Assembly: GCA_037178975.1 (NCBI GenBank)
Contig: JASJZH010000004.1
Coordinates: forward strand, 744,001-808,000
Source of the DNA: Oscheius tipulae
Taxonomy: Eukaryota > Nematoda > Chromadorea > Rhabditida > Rhabditidae
Length of the DNA: 64,000 nt
Direction: 5' to 3'
Below are positions 1-10,860 of the stretch, piece by piece (position 1 is the first letter of the stretch; the number at the start of each line of letters is the position of its first letter). The notes below the pieces were generated by a model. That model worked only from the letters and a program-made list of their open reading frames with translations, had not been told where the DNA came from and searched no databases. The translations under genes were made by a program, and so were the position numbers.

Positions 1-342
1 TGAAATCCAGCCAGGACTACGCCTTGTGGAGGGAAACTTGAAAGTACTCCAGCAAAATCAGTGTGCGTTTACAGTCTGGGAGTCGGCTAGTGGATACTTC
101 GGTGTAACGAGAGATTAATCTTTCAATATGGAACACACATTACCGGTTCTTATTTGAACATATGCAATGAAGTGCATTATCGCTCGCGATTTCCTACTGA
201 ATTTCATTCGATCCTCTCCCGAGAGTCGATTATATCAGCGTAGCTTGCCAAGTAGCTCATGTCAATTTAGTAGAGCTGCAAATGAACAAAATGAATTACA
301 AGCCTCCCAAGGCAAGCCCCTCGAGTCAGGACAAACCTCCAA
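1..342. other. Window edge, no gene supported
   Basis: No convincing exon is seen before the presenilin-like block. Short frames exist but lack family motifs or paired splice sites. The N-terminal part of the presenilin-like gene (its first transmembrane segment) would be expected here or upstream, and I could not find it. Confidence 0.4.
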
Positions 343-1303
343 ATGGAACTAGTAAACGAGGGTCCCAAAAACTCGGCAGGAGGGAACATCAGGCGAACCG
401 TGGTCAATGGTTTCATCGTGTTGGGAGTCATCATTGTCACGACCTGCATAATGCTACTTTTCTACTACTACAAGCTATACAAGATCCTATGGGCATTTTT
501 GGGAACCAGTCGGTCTCTCGGAATCTTCTGTGAGACTAGCTTCGTCGGCAGGATGGCTCTCCAAGTCAATGGATGGGCCATTTCCTATCCGACACTAATA
601 GTTCTCTTTGTTAACTAGTGCATGAAGGTCGTGCTCTCGGTACTGTGGAAGGCCCTGAGGAGAATGCAACAGGTATTTCGAAATCGACATCATCTAGAAC
701 GCTGATTGGCTCTTCCTAGATAGTGCGCTTAGGTAGTTTAAGTGAAACCATTTTTTAAAGAGAAGCATGCCAATACTAAAAGAGGATCATTTGTGCTTCA
801 TGAAATTGTCTAAAGAGAGAGCAAGGCTAAACCTATGATGTAGAGAAATTTCCGAGCAGAATCTTGCTATTACGATACGTGAACCATTTTCTTTTTGGTT
901 ACACAAAGAGCATAATTACGAAAAGAGCAGGGCCTCACTGAAATTTTTTGCTACAGAGGCTCAGAAGGCAATGTAACAAAAGTTCTACATTGCATGGATA
1001 TTTTTGAGGAAACAAAACGAATATAATGTCGTTATTCACAAGCTGTAACAGAAACTTCGCCCAACATTCTGAAATCCTATACTTTCAGTGAAACAAAACG
1101 TTTACAGGTCAGCATGATCTAACTCTCGTGCTCGATGTCATTTCTCCTTCAGCTGCTCCTTCCCCCATTGGACTGGCAGGTGTGTCTTGGCTCTCTCGGT
1201 GGTCTGAGATTTGATCCTCACACCCTACTGGACCACTGTCGTAGCCTGCTACAACGCTATCATTAATGGCCTCCTGGCCACTCCTTTCTTCCTCGTTGTG
1301 TGA
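343..1303 (+). pseudogene. Presenilin-like gene remnant
   Basis: Presenilins are the catalytic aspartyl-protease subunit of gamma-secretase; nematodes have SEL-12, HOP-1 and the sperm form SPE-4. Block 1 (343-672) reads TVVNGFIVLGVIIVTT, then LFYYYKLYKILWAFLG, matching the TM2 region, and ends SVLWKALRRMQQ followed by a GT donor, matching the HWKGPLRLQQ part of the family. An in-frame TAG at 616-618 replaces the usual Phe in TM3. Block 2 (about 1183-1303) has LGSLGGLRF, resembling the GLGDF catalytic region, then after a frame change YWTTVVACYNAIINGLL, matching the DWTTTVACFVAILIGL segment. The catalytic Asp context is not intact, and the middle of the protein (the second half of the TM domain) is missing. 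The stop, frameshift and missing parts argue for a pseudogene. A functional but highly diverged gene is much less likely. Confidence 0.7.
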
Positions 1304-2243
1304 GTTTCTATCCAAATGTTTTCAAAAAATGAACTGTTCCAGAAGTCAGGAATGCCTATGAAGACTTTTTCTCGGATGACGCTCCAGATAAGTGAGCTTC
1401 TGCTTCAAGAAGTAGTTGCGAACGAGAAGTATTCTCTATATGGAAAACAAAAAAAACAATTGAGTGGATACTCGTTGTTGCCTTTTGTTTCACGCATAGG
1501 GCATAAGATTCGGCTGTACAACTCTGCTTTCATCTTTTCCAATTGTTGCTACGTAGATCGCCGGCAACAAAAAAATATAGACTGACAGTTTGCAATGTGC
1601 AAAAATAAATTCCGTTTTGGGTTTTAAGAGTACGATATATGGAAACCGAGGTAAGAAAATTCAATTTTGTACTGGTGAAAGCAGAGTATCGAATAGTTTT
1701 AGTGGAAAATACTCACAATCAGTGTCTGTCGTGTATGTGATCGAAAAAAAAAACTGTCGACAGTATAAGACTCGGGCAACTGTTTGATAGAATACCTTAA
1801 TTGTGCAAGATACTGGTATGGCAACGGGACAAGTAGCAGTGGACAAACACTTTATGACATGTTTCAATACTTAGGCAAATTTCAGTTCGATGATGGTGAA
1901 GTTTTTGCTTACAATCGGTACTTTTCAAAGATTTAGCAAACGTTCTACACTTCTACTATGCTCTAAGATTCAATGAAACCTAACTTCCCTGAACTATCTC
2001 GAGGAGGTCTAGGATGCGATACTATTTTACCTATAACGAGCTTTGCATACTTCTTTTTACCTGTTCCACAATTCGAAAACCTGCTCCCAATGACCTTAAC
2101 CCCTTATTTGCAATTTGTGCTCGTCCCTGTTTGCACACCTTTCACGCCCTCATTATTTGAATTAGGATGAGGAGAGTGACTTCTATGCACCGCATGCGAA
2201 CTCGCCTCCTTTTTGTTCCGATGAAATTTCACTCTCTACTACC
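1304..2243. other. Intergenic, nothing recognised
   Basis: Several open frames of 60-90 codons occur here, but none has family motifs, a signal peptide or matched splice sites. It probably includes the promoter region of the downstream channel gene. Confidence 0.5.
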
Positions 2244-4030
2244 ATGTCCGGAAGAAGACTCTTTTTGTTTTGGTTCCTGCTTCAGATCTTGGAATGCGGT
2301 GAGAATGTTATTTTTTTTAAATCAACCCAGCGATGTAGTACCGAAACAGAACTTCCGGCTATTTAAGGTTTTCGTGAAACATCGAAAGTGGGACAATGAC
2401 AGTGACCAAGCTTTCAGTTCTCTGCATAGGTCCAGTTCAAAGAGTCTACGAAAGTATTGTCGGCAATGCCTCCGTCTACAACAAGGACTATCCGCCCTTT
2501 GACGACGGTCGTGCTATCACAGTCACCGCCAGCACACCCTTTTTGGCCCTACTAGGCATCGTCAGTTCTCTTTTTGTTAATAAAACAAGAATGTAGGAAG
2601 TCAACCACCAAATTGTCAGCTACATAGCTCGACTGAACTTCACATGGACCGATCAGCGTCTCGTCTTCGATCCGGATGAAATCGGCGCCTTTTCAGTAGT
2701 CATGCCTGCTGATAGTGTCTGGCAGCCGAGAGTGGAGCTCTACAACAGTCTGAACAATAAGGATGTTGCGGAGCAGAGACTGGCCACACCAGTTGAGGTT
2801 TGTTGCCAATCAGTATCTGTCTCTCTGCCACTCTGTCTTCGGTCTCTCTATCGACTCTTTGTCCGTCTATATCTGTCTCTCTGTCTCACTATCTGAGTCC
2901 TATAAAATTCCCATTCCAGGTCCGCGCAGATGGACATGTCTCCCAGCTCTGGTACTTCCAAGTACAGACCATTTGTGCAGTGGATGTAGGTAGGTCTGAA
3001 AAAAGGACCCAAGGGGCACCAAATGCCACTTTAGGTAAACATGGTATCGAGCTCCTTGTTGAAACATTGGCGAAATAAAATTTTCAGTGGGTAGTAGCTT
3101 GGTAATTTCTGAAGTTTTGAAAAGGACCCGGTCGGAAACGAAAATCGCTCACTTTCAGCCAGCTATCCCTTTGACAGGCAATGGTGTAATCTCGGCTTTG
3201 TGTCCAGCACCGCCTCCTACGATCAGCTCGTCGTTATCGCCCTCCCGGGCGTCCAAACCTCCTCGGTAAGGACTCCCTCCCATTTTCTACTACTCTGTTA
3301 GGGAATTCCTGAATGGGACATTACCGAAGTCCGCGCCTTCAACTCCTCCTTTCCCCAATTTGGCAAAAGATATTCCATTGCGGAGATCAGTATCCATCTC
3401 AAGAGAAATCCCCAGTTCTACATTTTTTTCCTCATCCTACCAACTTTCATAATCTCGGCGGTTTGCATTACCGCTATGCTTCTACCAGTTAAGTTGGATC
3501 TGGGAGAGAGGGTGAGTTGTGGTTGGTTTGATAATTATTTGTCTTAGACATGTGCAGATCTGAAACTAATAGAACCTTTTTTGCCTTTTTAACATAATAC
3601 TCTTTTTTAATACTAATATACCTTTTTTGAAACATAAAAACTTTTTTTTTTCAGATCAACATGGGAATAGCTGGTCTGCTTAGCTTAACCTTTATGCTAA
3701 GTGTAATAATTGGAGAACTACCTCGGACGCCTAGTCTGCCTCTTATGGGTAAGAGATAGAGAGACAGAGACCCCAATTTCAGGAAAATGGGTAATTGTCG
3801 AGATGTTTTTCTGCAGTTTCGGAATGCTCGTCCCCATGGGATTGAACCTCCTGGAATCGTGCTTCTATGGGAAAAGGCAGTTTCTGAAAGTCAAAAACGG
3901 CAAAGAAATTCTCTGCACCATTTCGGCTGTTGCGTTTTGTCTCCTCACCTTAGCCAATATTGTCACCACTGTCATGATGTTCTCGTTTCCTCCGAAATCT
4001 GAGGATATGACCGAGTTTTCTACGTATTGA
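2244..4030 (+). CDS. Cys-loop ligand-gated ion channel, copy 1
   Basis: Eight exons: 2244-2298, 2418-2560, 2597-2797, 2920-2989, 3159-3265, 3302-3511, 3655-3748, 3783-4030; 375 aa, all phases consistent. A hydrophobic signal (MSGRRLFLFWFLL) leads an extracellular domain. The Cys-loop is ICAVDVASYPFDRQWC, with 13 residues between the cysteines and the invariant FPFD-like core. TM1 follows NPQFYIFFLILPTF. TM2 is preceded by GER and reads INMGIAGLLSLTFMLSV; the Glu beside the pore suggests cation rather than anion selectivity (anion channels usually have PAR). TM3 and TM4 are separated by an unusually short intracellular loop. No vicinal cysteine pair is seen in loop C, so it is not a classical acetylcholine-receptor alpha subunit; the ligand is unknown. 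AATAAA lies at 4041-4046. Paralog of the gene at 5070-7441. Known: pentameric plasma-membrane receptors of neurons and muscle. Inferred: an orphan nematode lgc-type subunit. Confidence 0.9.
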
Positions 4031-4447
4031 ATCTTGCTATAATAAAGTCGAACAAAGAGGAAGGCTAAATTGTGAACTAAAGTTAAGTTATTAACAAATG
4101 GTGAAAAAGAACAGATTTTTCTGATAACACGGACAAAGACTAGCAGAGTTTGCTACAAAGATTCTCCTGTATGATGGCCTTGATACAAAAATTGTCCGAC
4201 TAGCGAATGGCACATCCCTGTGAGAAGTCTTAAGGAGACCCTGAAACAAACTTCGTCAAAAAAGTGGCGCATTGAAAGAAGACCATTTTCACCTGATTAA
4301 AAATTTTAAGAAGTGCAAAAAAGGTGTTCAATGAAGATGTATAAAAGCATGAGGCTACAGTTGATAGTTAGATAGAACGTTTGACGATTTCCTGTTCTTC
4401 TGTTGATCATTTTCTCAGTATGAAGCTGTCTATCTCTCTCTCTTACT

Positions 4448-4593
4448 AAAGCTATTCCATTGCGGAGATCAAAATCCATCTTAAGAAGAACCCCCAGTTC
4501 TACATTTTCTTCCTCGTCCTGCCAACTTTCGTAAACGCGGCGGTTTGCATTACAGCTATGCTTCTACCAGTTAAGTTGGATCTGGGAGAAAGG
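4448..4593 (+). pseudogene. Isolated copy of a channel TM1 exon
   Basis: The frame reads YSIAEIKIHLKKNPQFYIFF and continues through PVKLDLGER to a GTGAAT donor. It is nearly identical to the 3' two-thirds of the exon at 3302-3511 of the upstream channel. No matching TM2 exon, Cys-loop exon or start was found around it, so it is a leftover of a tandem duplication rather than a gene. Confidence 0.85.
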
Positions 4594-5069
4594 GTGAATT
4601 GTGCCACTATCTCTTACAATAAGATGGCTTTTTTTGCTTTTGATCCGCTGCACTCAACTAACAGAATTGGAAAAATTCTCTCCAATATATACCTTTTTTG
4701 AAATGTGAAAAGCTCTGAGCTATGAAACGCAACAACCCCGTGGGTTCACTCTCCTTCGATGTTTTTCGGGTCACACACTGTTCTCAGCACTACTGTATTG
4801 ATTCACTGAAAACCAATATAGCCACAGAATCCCATTTTCCAATATCATTGTTATCCTACTTCAAAAATTTACCATCCTGCTGCAGATCATTCTCTCTCTC
4901 CCTCCACGTGTACAAACTCTCTATGTCAATTGTTGACAAGACCGTGTTTCCGTGTTCACGGAAACGGGCCTAATTTGCCCACCTGCACAGTTTTGAATCA
5001 AATTTGGACGGGAGGGGAGAGGGTAGGCGTCAGCTCGAAGTCATTGCTCACTTTTTATTTTCTCGATCT
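4594..5069. other. Intergenic between channel genes
   Basis: No exon is recognised. The region lies between the orphan exon and the second channel and would carry that gene's promoter. Confidence 0.4.
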
Positions 5070-7441
5070 ATGCTTCCGCTATTACTACTGTCTGGAGCAG
5101 CTGGGATGAATTGGAATCTGGCACCAGGTACAGAATCTTTTTCAAAAAGTTAATGTTTCACTACGAGGACATATTTATCTAGTTCGAAAGGGAAAGTCGT
5201 TTCTGTCGCGATAGACCGACAGGAGCATCATCTACCTGTCACGAGCTTCCACGGGGCATCAGCCAACTTGTAATAACAATCTTTGGACATTCGATGCTTC
5301 CGTTACACACAAAAATTTTCTTCTGTAAGACTAAAAATGGCAATGTTGCAGTTTACAACCGAGGAGCAACGGAAATCGTCTATGAGGGTCTGATCAACAG
5401 TACTTACAACAAGTTCTTCCCGCCATACGACTACGGTTACAGGATTACTGTAATGTTAGCAGCAGTCTATGTTCAGCTTCTTTCGGTGGTGAGACTATAT
5501 ATTTTTTTTTCGAAGGCACATGGTCTCACTAAAGCTTATAACCGCTCTACCTTATGCCCAATAGCTGATACATAAAAATTTTTAGGAAGAGAACCGTCAA
5601 GTTGTCAGCTATATTGCTAGGATCAATATGGTTAGTCTCTGTCTCTGTCTCTCTCACTCTTCCAGACCTGGAAAGATCCTCGTCTCTCCTTTGACCCAGA
5701 CGAAGTCGGTCGAGATTTCGTCCAACTTCCACCAAACACTGCCTGGAGGCCTTCAGTGGAGTTCTTCAACTGTCTGGATAATAAAGAACAGGCCAGACAG
5801 AAGGAAGAGACACCTGTTGAGGTATATAGTTTCTTTTTATGATGAAGATTTCTGTAAAGTTTAGGTCCGCTCAGATGGACATGTCTCCTTGCTGTGGTAT
5901 AGCAAGATAGAGACGATTTGCAACGCTGATGTGAGTGAGTTTTTCTACTTTTGCTTTTACGTCAGGATCGTCGGGTCGATTACAGAATCGTAGAAGAAAC
6001 ACCGTTAGCAGATTTGTGAAAAAAAAAACTTTTTTTTATCAGAATAGGGTTTTTTCGGATTTTGGAAGCACGTTTACTGCTTTTTTTGGTTTCAGTATGG
6101 GCATAAAAGTTCAAAAGCGGATTGTGTTACAAACGACGAACTCGTTGGAAACAAATGCATTGAAAACATTGTAATTCCGAAAACAGCACCGAGTTTTAAA
6201 TTTTCTTTTTCCGGGTATAATAAGTCAACCAATTCAACTGTGATCAGGCAATACTTATCGGAAGGTTGTGAAACAAAACACTTGAGTGAAGCCAACTGGT
6301 CAAATGTTTACAAAAGTTTCTTGTTCCAAGGTTTGCAGAGATTTCATCATCTTTTTCTGCTCACTTCGTACAATATTCATACCCATAAGAATGCACTTCA
6401 GCAATGTTCATGTTTCTGCCAGACTATTTATCGAGTCTCTGGAACATTCTGAAAAACAAATCCTGTTTAAAGTCGAACATTACTCTAGTGTCAAAAATGA
6501 AACATTGAAAAATCGTTCAGGCGCCTTTCCCTTCGATGAGCAATGGTGCAGTTTCGGATTCTCTTCCGGCATAGCCACCGTCGATGAAATTCTCATTCAG
6601 ACCACTAATGACACAGGAAACATGAAGGTTTTGTGAACTTTTAGGCTAAAATCATTGTAACTTCAGGGCATTCCAGAATGGGAGATGCTGGATGTCTCAA
6701 GCTCACAGGACTACTTTGTCCAGTACGGCAGGAACTATTCCATTGGGGAAATTGTGTTTCACATCAAGAGAAATCCGGAGTTTTACATCTTTTTCGTGAT
6801 TCTGCCGACTTTTGTGGTCACGGCAACGTGCATTTCAGCCATGTTGCTTCCATTGGACATGGAGATTGGGGAGAGGGTGAGTCGAGCTTTTGGTTGGTAT
6901 CATAGCAGAAGAAAAACTGATTTCACAGAGCCTAAAAGATATATAGAAAAACTCTAAACAAAAACACCTAATACCCCAGAGAGTAATTTGACACTTCTTC
7001 CAAAACGTATTCTCATTATTGTGATCTGTATCATTAAATTAAAACAGCCTTTTCAAAACTCGAATAGTTTAGGTGAATCTCGGCATAGCTGGTCTCCTAA
7101 GCTTGACATTCATGTTGAGTGTCATTGTGGGAGAACTGCCTAGGACACCGGGTCTTCCGCTGATGGGTGAGTAGAGAAACAGAAAGACAGAAAGACACTG
7201 AGACAGAGACAAAGACAACAAATTTTCAGGCAAATGGGTGATCATCGAGATGTTCTTCTGCTGTTCAGGAATGGTCGTGCCAATGATGATGGCAATATCT
7301 GAGAAGTATGTCTTTCGCGAGAGAAAAAAGAAGACAAAAAGGATCATTATGGGTCTCGTCTTTATGTCATTTACCATAGCCAACGTCCTCACTTCTGTCC
7401 TCATTTTTGCCTTCCCGCCCAAACAGAAACATGGAGTGTAG
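5070..7441 (+). CDS. Cys-loop ligand-gated ion channel, copy 2
   Basis: Nine exons: 5070-5127, 5352-5488, 5586-5630, 5666-5821, 5865-5934, 6521-6627, 6667-6876, 7073-7166, 7230-7441; 362 aa. The N-terminus is a short signal (MLPLLLLSGAAG). The Cys-loop is ICNADVSAFPFDEQWC. TM1 follows NPEFYIFFVILPTF, GER precedes TM2 (VNLGIAGLLSLTFMLSV), and the TM3-TM4 loop is short and lysine-rich. There is no loop-C cysteine pair. Every intron position and phase matches the upstream paralog except one extra 35-bp intron (5631-5665) made mostly of GTCTCT words. Predicted cation channel of unknown ligand, by the same reasoning as copy 1. The intron at 5935-6520 is long and shows no nested gene. Confidence 0.9.
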
Positions 7442-7975
7442 ATTGTATTCTATGTCTTATTTAGAACTGGTTTTCAATTTTGTTTCAGTGGTGGAACATA
7501 AATAGATAGATTTTTTTTTTGGAAGAGGCTACTGGTTATCATTGATTGTTGGAACAGAACAGATGCCATACAAACGTCGTGGGCGAAACGATCACTCTTT
7601 CGTTACAAGTACTCATATCTATTGATCTCGAGCAACTTCCATTTTTGATACAACCCAACTTATTCAGATTTTCAAACAACAGAAAACTACCAGACTATAC
7701 ACAGGCGGACGGACTGTCTCCCTCTCTCAATGATATCAGTTCATTAAACCTATTCCCCCTCTGCAGCTTTCAGCAGTTTTGTAAGAACCTGTTTTATCAG
7801 TCAGAGTTGAAACAAAACCAAAAATGTCAAAGTTTCGTATATACTTATAGTCCACAAAAGCTAAAGCTTTCATACATTGCAAAACGGACTCTCGCTGAAA
7901 GCAGCGGGAAAATCTTGCTTTGTTTCACTCAGTCATCATCTTGCCTCACTTCTAACGCTTTCCCTCGCTGGCAGG
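7442..7975. other. Intergenic, nothing recognised
   Basis: A long open frame crosses 7546-8025 but has no family signal and runs out of frame into the SET gene's first exon. The stretch probably holds the 3' end of the channel gene and the SET-gene promoter. Confidence 0.4.
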
Positions 7976-8891
7976 ATGGATTTCCAATACGTCCCGAGGA
8001 CTGTCAGAGGGCCCGGATGCAGTGAGGACTGGGAAGAGATTCTCGAGGGATGTGACTGCGACGGGCTCTGTATGGCCGAGAACAACTGTTCGTGTCTTCT
8101 AGGAGCTGAGGTTAGTTGCCATTCCTATTTTTCAATCACCAAATTTTAGGATAACTACGTAGGAGGCCGTCTCGTCGAAAAAAAGAGTGGAAGCCCTGTG
8201 ATGGAGTGTCATTCGGATTGTGGCTGCAATCCCGACACGTGTGGGAACCGTCTTCTTCAGAGGGGCGTATTCGCCAAGATCAAGATCAGTTTCTCTCTCT
8301 CGTCCATCTGTCCCTCTATCTCTATGTCTCTCTGTCTAACCATGGTCTGTTTAAGTGAACCCGATTGGTGACAAAGGCTACGGAGTGTTTGCGACTGACA
8401 CAATCCCAAAAGACTCCTTCGTTTTTGAGTATGCCGGAGAGATTATTGGCAAGGAGGAAGCATCTCGTCGATATCGCGAGAACAAGGACCACAACTACAT
8501 CATGACGGTTAAGGAGACTTGTCAAGGTTGGTATTTTTCTGTCTCTCTCCCTCTCTGTCACTGTTCCTCTCGTAAATCCAATTTCAGATAAGACTACCGT
8601 GACTTTCGTCGATCCACGCTTCAAGGGCAACCTGGCCCGTTTCGTCAATCACAGCTGCAACCCGAATCTCCGCTTGATGATCGTCCGAGTGGGCTCCCCA
8701 GTTCCCCGAGTTGGTCTTTACGCCTTGAAGTAGGAAATTTATGGTTCCTTTGATAACAGAAAGTTTTCAGAGACATTACTGCCGGAGAAGAGCTGTCTTT
8801 CAAGTACGGAGCGTCTAGAACTATCGGCGAGAAGAAGTGTCTTTGTGGAGCCGAGGAATGCTTGGGATATCTACCTGCTGACGACTTGTGA
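7976..8891 (+). CDS. set-23: SET-domain histone-lysine methyltransferase, SETMAR/set-23-like
   Basis: Five exons: 7976-8110, 8150-8288, 8356-8526, 8588-8729, 8771-8891; 235 aa. The start follows CTGGCAG directly, a likely trans-splice acceptor. Cys-rich pre-SET clusters come first (GCDCDGLC, then ECHSDCGCNPDTCGNR, followed by LLQRGV). The SET core has GYGVFATDTI, FEYAGEIIG, NYIMTVKE, the SAM/catalytic signature RFVNHSCNPNL, and GEELSFKYG. A post-SET zinc motif KKCLCGAEECLGYLP closes the protein. The N-terminus (PRTVRGPGCSEDWEEILEGC) resembles the pre-SET lead of SETMAR and C. elegans SET-23 as I remember them. The SET family transfers methyl groups from SAM to histone lysines in the nucleus; which lysine this one uses cannot be read from the sequence. 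AATAAA is at 8950-8955. Convergent with the minus-strand gene ending at 9066. Confidence 0.9.
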
Positions 8892-9065
8892 TTGTAATCA
8901 GTTTGCTTGTTGTGATGAAATTATTCGTTCTTTGCAGCTGTTCCTTTATAATAAATACAGCTACACGCATTCGTATCGCTATTACTCTGTCTCTACTTCT
9001 CTATCTCAAGAAAAACAAAAGAAAACCCATTTGCAGATGCTTTAATTTATCCTCTCGTCACACGT

Positions 9066-10650
9066 CTACTGTCCCTGATCCAACTCCTCCACGCGGCGAG
9101 CCACATGAGCCACGATGAGACTGAATGGAGCGACTTCTCCTTCCTGTCCATTGGGCACGGGTGGCGGCTGGACGACAGCATCGCGAGCTGAGATGGAGCT
9201 GCCAGCCTGGACACTGAGACTGCTGCTGGTTTCCACAAGTCCGGCTCCGTTATGAGGCTCTGGGCTCACCTCCCTGGCTGTCAGGACTCCCAGCGTAGGA
9301 CGATCACGACGACTGCTTTTTCTCGGACGTCTCTGTCCAGGCGGCGTGCTCTCACGGGCCGTCCTCATCTCTCCGTCGGGCTCTCGAGCCGTCTCCAGAT
9401 CCTCGTCACGTCTTCTGATGGCTCGACCACGGCCAGTAAAGTGTCTCCTGTGGGTCGTCTTCTTGCTCTTGTTCTTGTTCTTGGCCGCTACCTTCTGTTC
9501 CTTTCGGATCTCGGCCGGTCGGTACTGCCAGTCCGTGTAGTCCATGTTCTGTTTGACGAGGAAGGGCGGCTTCTTGATGAGGTGAGAGACGAGACCAGTG
9601 TCGCCGAGACCGTTGAAGGAAAGGTACTGGTGCTGGTTCGGTCCGAAGATGATCTGGAAGCTTGACACTCTCTTTGTCTCTCTGTTTCTGTTTCTCAGTC
9701 TCTTTATCTGCTTCTCAATCTGTTTTTGTCTGTGTTTCTCTGTCTCTTACCTCAATCTTCGTCTTTCTATCTCCCTCGAGATCCTTCTTGATTTTGCCAT
9801 AGTTGCCGTAGAGGACCAGGGTCTCCATTCCATTGGCCATGTAGTTATCCAGCTGGTACCAGAAGAGGTTCTTGTCGTAGACGTGTACGTAGAGGCACAG
9901 CTTAGTGACAGTCAACCATCTGAGACTGTGAGCTTTGTAGCCGAGGGGATGGTAGTTTGAAGCGAAAGAGAACCACGAGGGCGGAAGGCTGAGTTCTTCG
10001 AGTCCCGGTGGCGATTTCAGTTTGTTTTGAGCCTGAATGATTGCCTCCGAATTCACCAAAGATCCGAGAAGATCCATCGAGACGAGCGCAGGGAGCGAGA
10101 ACAGAGCTGGAAGATCTTCAGAGAAGAGTCTGACTCCCGTCAAGCAGATACGAGTCAGCGAGGGCGCGAGAAGAGCCTGTAATTGACCCTCTCTATCTCT
10201 ATCTCTCTGACCTACCTTCATTCTTCTTCCATCCAATGCTCCCAAGCAGCCCGTCGGCCGATTTATTCCCTGCAGAATGTAGAGCGTCTTCAGAGTCTCC
10301 TGATTGACTGTCAATTCCTGGGGCAGTGTGTCCAGCTCGACCATTGACGACAGGTAGAGCTTCTTGAGCTTGATGTTGAACAGCTCTTGCCATTCCTCTC
10401 TCGTCAGACTTCTCTCCACGATCACACGATCTAGCTTGGTCATCCTGGTGAGTAGACTCTTCTCCCCGCGACCGAGAGGACGCCACCTGTTGCCGAACAC
10501 GACCCCGTCTATCCTGATCGAGGCCATGGTGATGTCGGAGAAGGCGAGGACCTCCTGGCAGAGCTCGGCATCCATGGTAGCCAAGTCGAGTCGCTCTCGC
10601 AGAGACATATTCCTCAGCAATCTTGGCAGAAGCTGCTCGCTGGACGTCAT
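9066..10650 (-). CDS. F-box/LRR-like protein of unknown function
   Basis: Three exons on the minus strand: 10650-10216, 10176-9751, 9653-9066; 482 aa. Phases match across a 39-bp intron (10177-10215) rich in AGAGAT words and a second intron (9654-9750). The N-terminus (SSEQLLPRLLRNMSLRERLD) looks like a degenerate F-box, and the middle has leucine-rich-repeat-like spacing (KKLYLSSMVELDTLP; TRICLTGVRLFSEDLPALF). The C-terminal 130 residues are basic and disordered (KNKNKSKKTTHRRHFTGRG), suggesting nuclear localisation or RNA binding. F-box/LRR proteins usually recruit substrates to SCF ubiquitin ligases; that role is inferred here. The start is uncertain: the frame stays open upstream through a poly-Lys run, but that is a genomic poly-T tract (10699-10727) with no acceptor. 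Confidence 0.72.
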
Positions 10651-10698
10651 CGGGGTGGGTAGCTGCTCCAGAGGGACGACGCGATTGCAATTAGAGTC

Positions 10699-10727
10699 CT
10701 TTTTTTTTTTTTTTTTTTTTTTTTTTT
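10699..10727. repeat. Poly-T tract
   Basis: A near-uninterrupted T run just upstream (on the minus strand) of the F-box/LRR-like gene. It creates a spurious poly-lysine extension of that frame. Confidence 0.9.
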
Positions 10728-10860
10728 CGAAATTTGCAGTTTTTTTAAACAAAAAAAACTTTGCAAATTGTCAAATTGGGCCCTATTAAATTGTTTTTGG
10801 ACGAAAAGGGACAATTTGAAAGTTCCAACAAGTGCTATGTTTTAAAGAAACAAAAATACT

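Noticed and set aside
7546-8025. 159-codon open frame before the SET gene
   Set aside because: It overlaps the SET gene's first exon in another frame, has low-complexity composition and no motif or splice support.
9252-9960. Plus-strand open frames of 120-137 codons
   Set aside because: They are antisense to the minus-strand F-box/LRR-like gene, whose exons have consistent splice sites and protein character.
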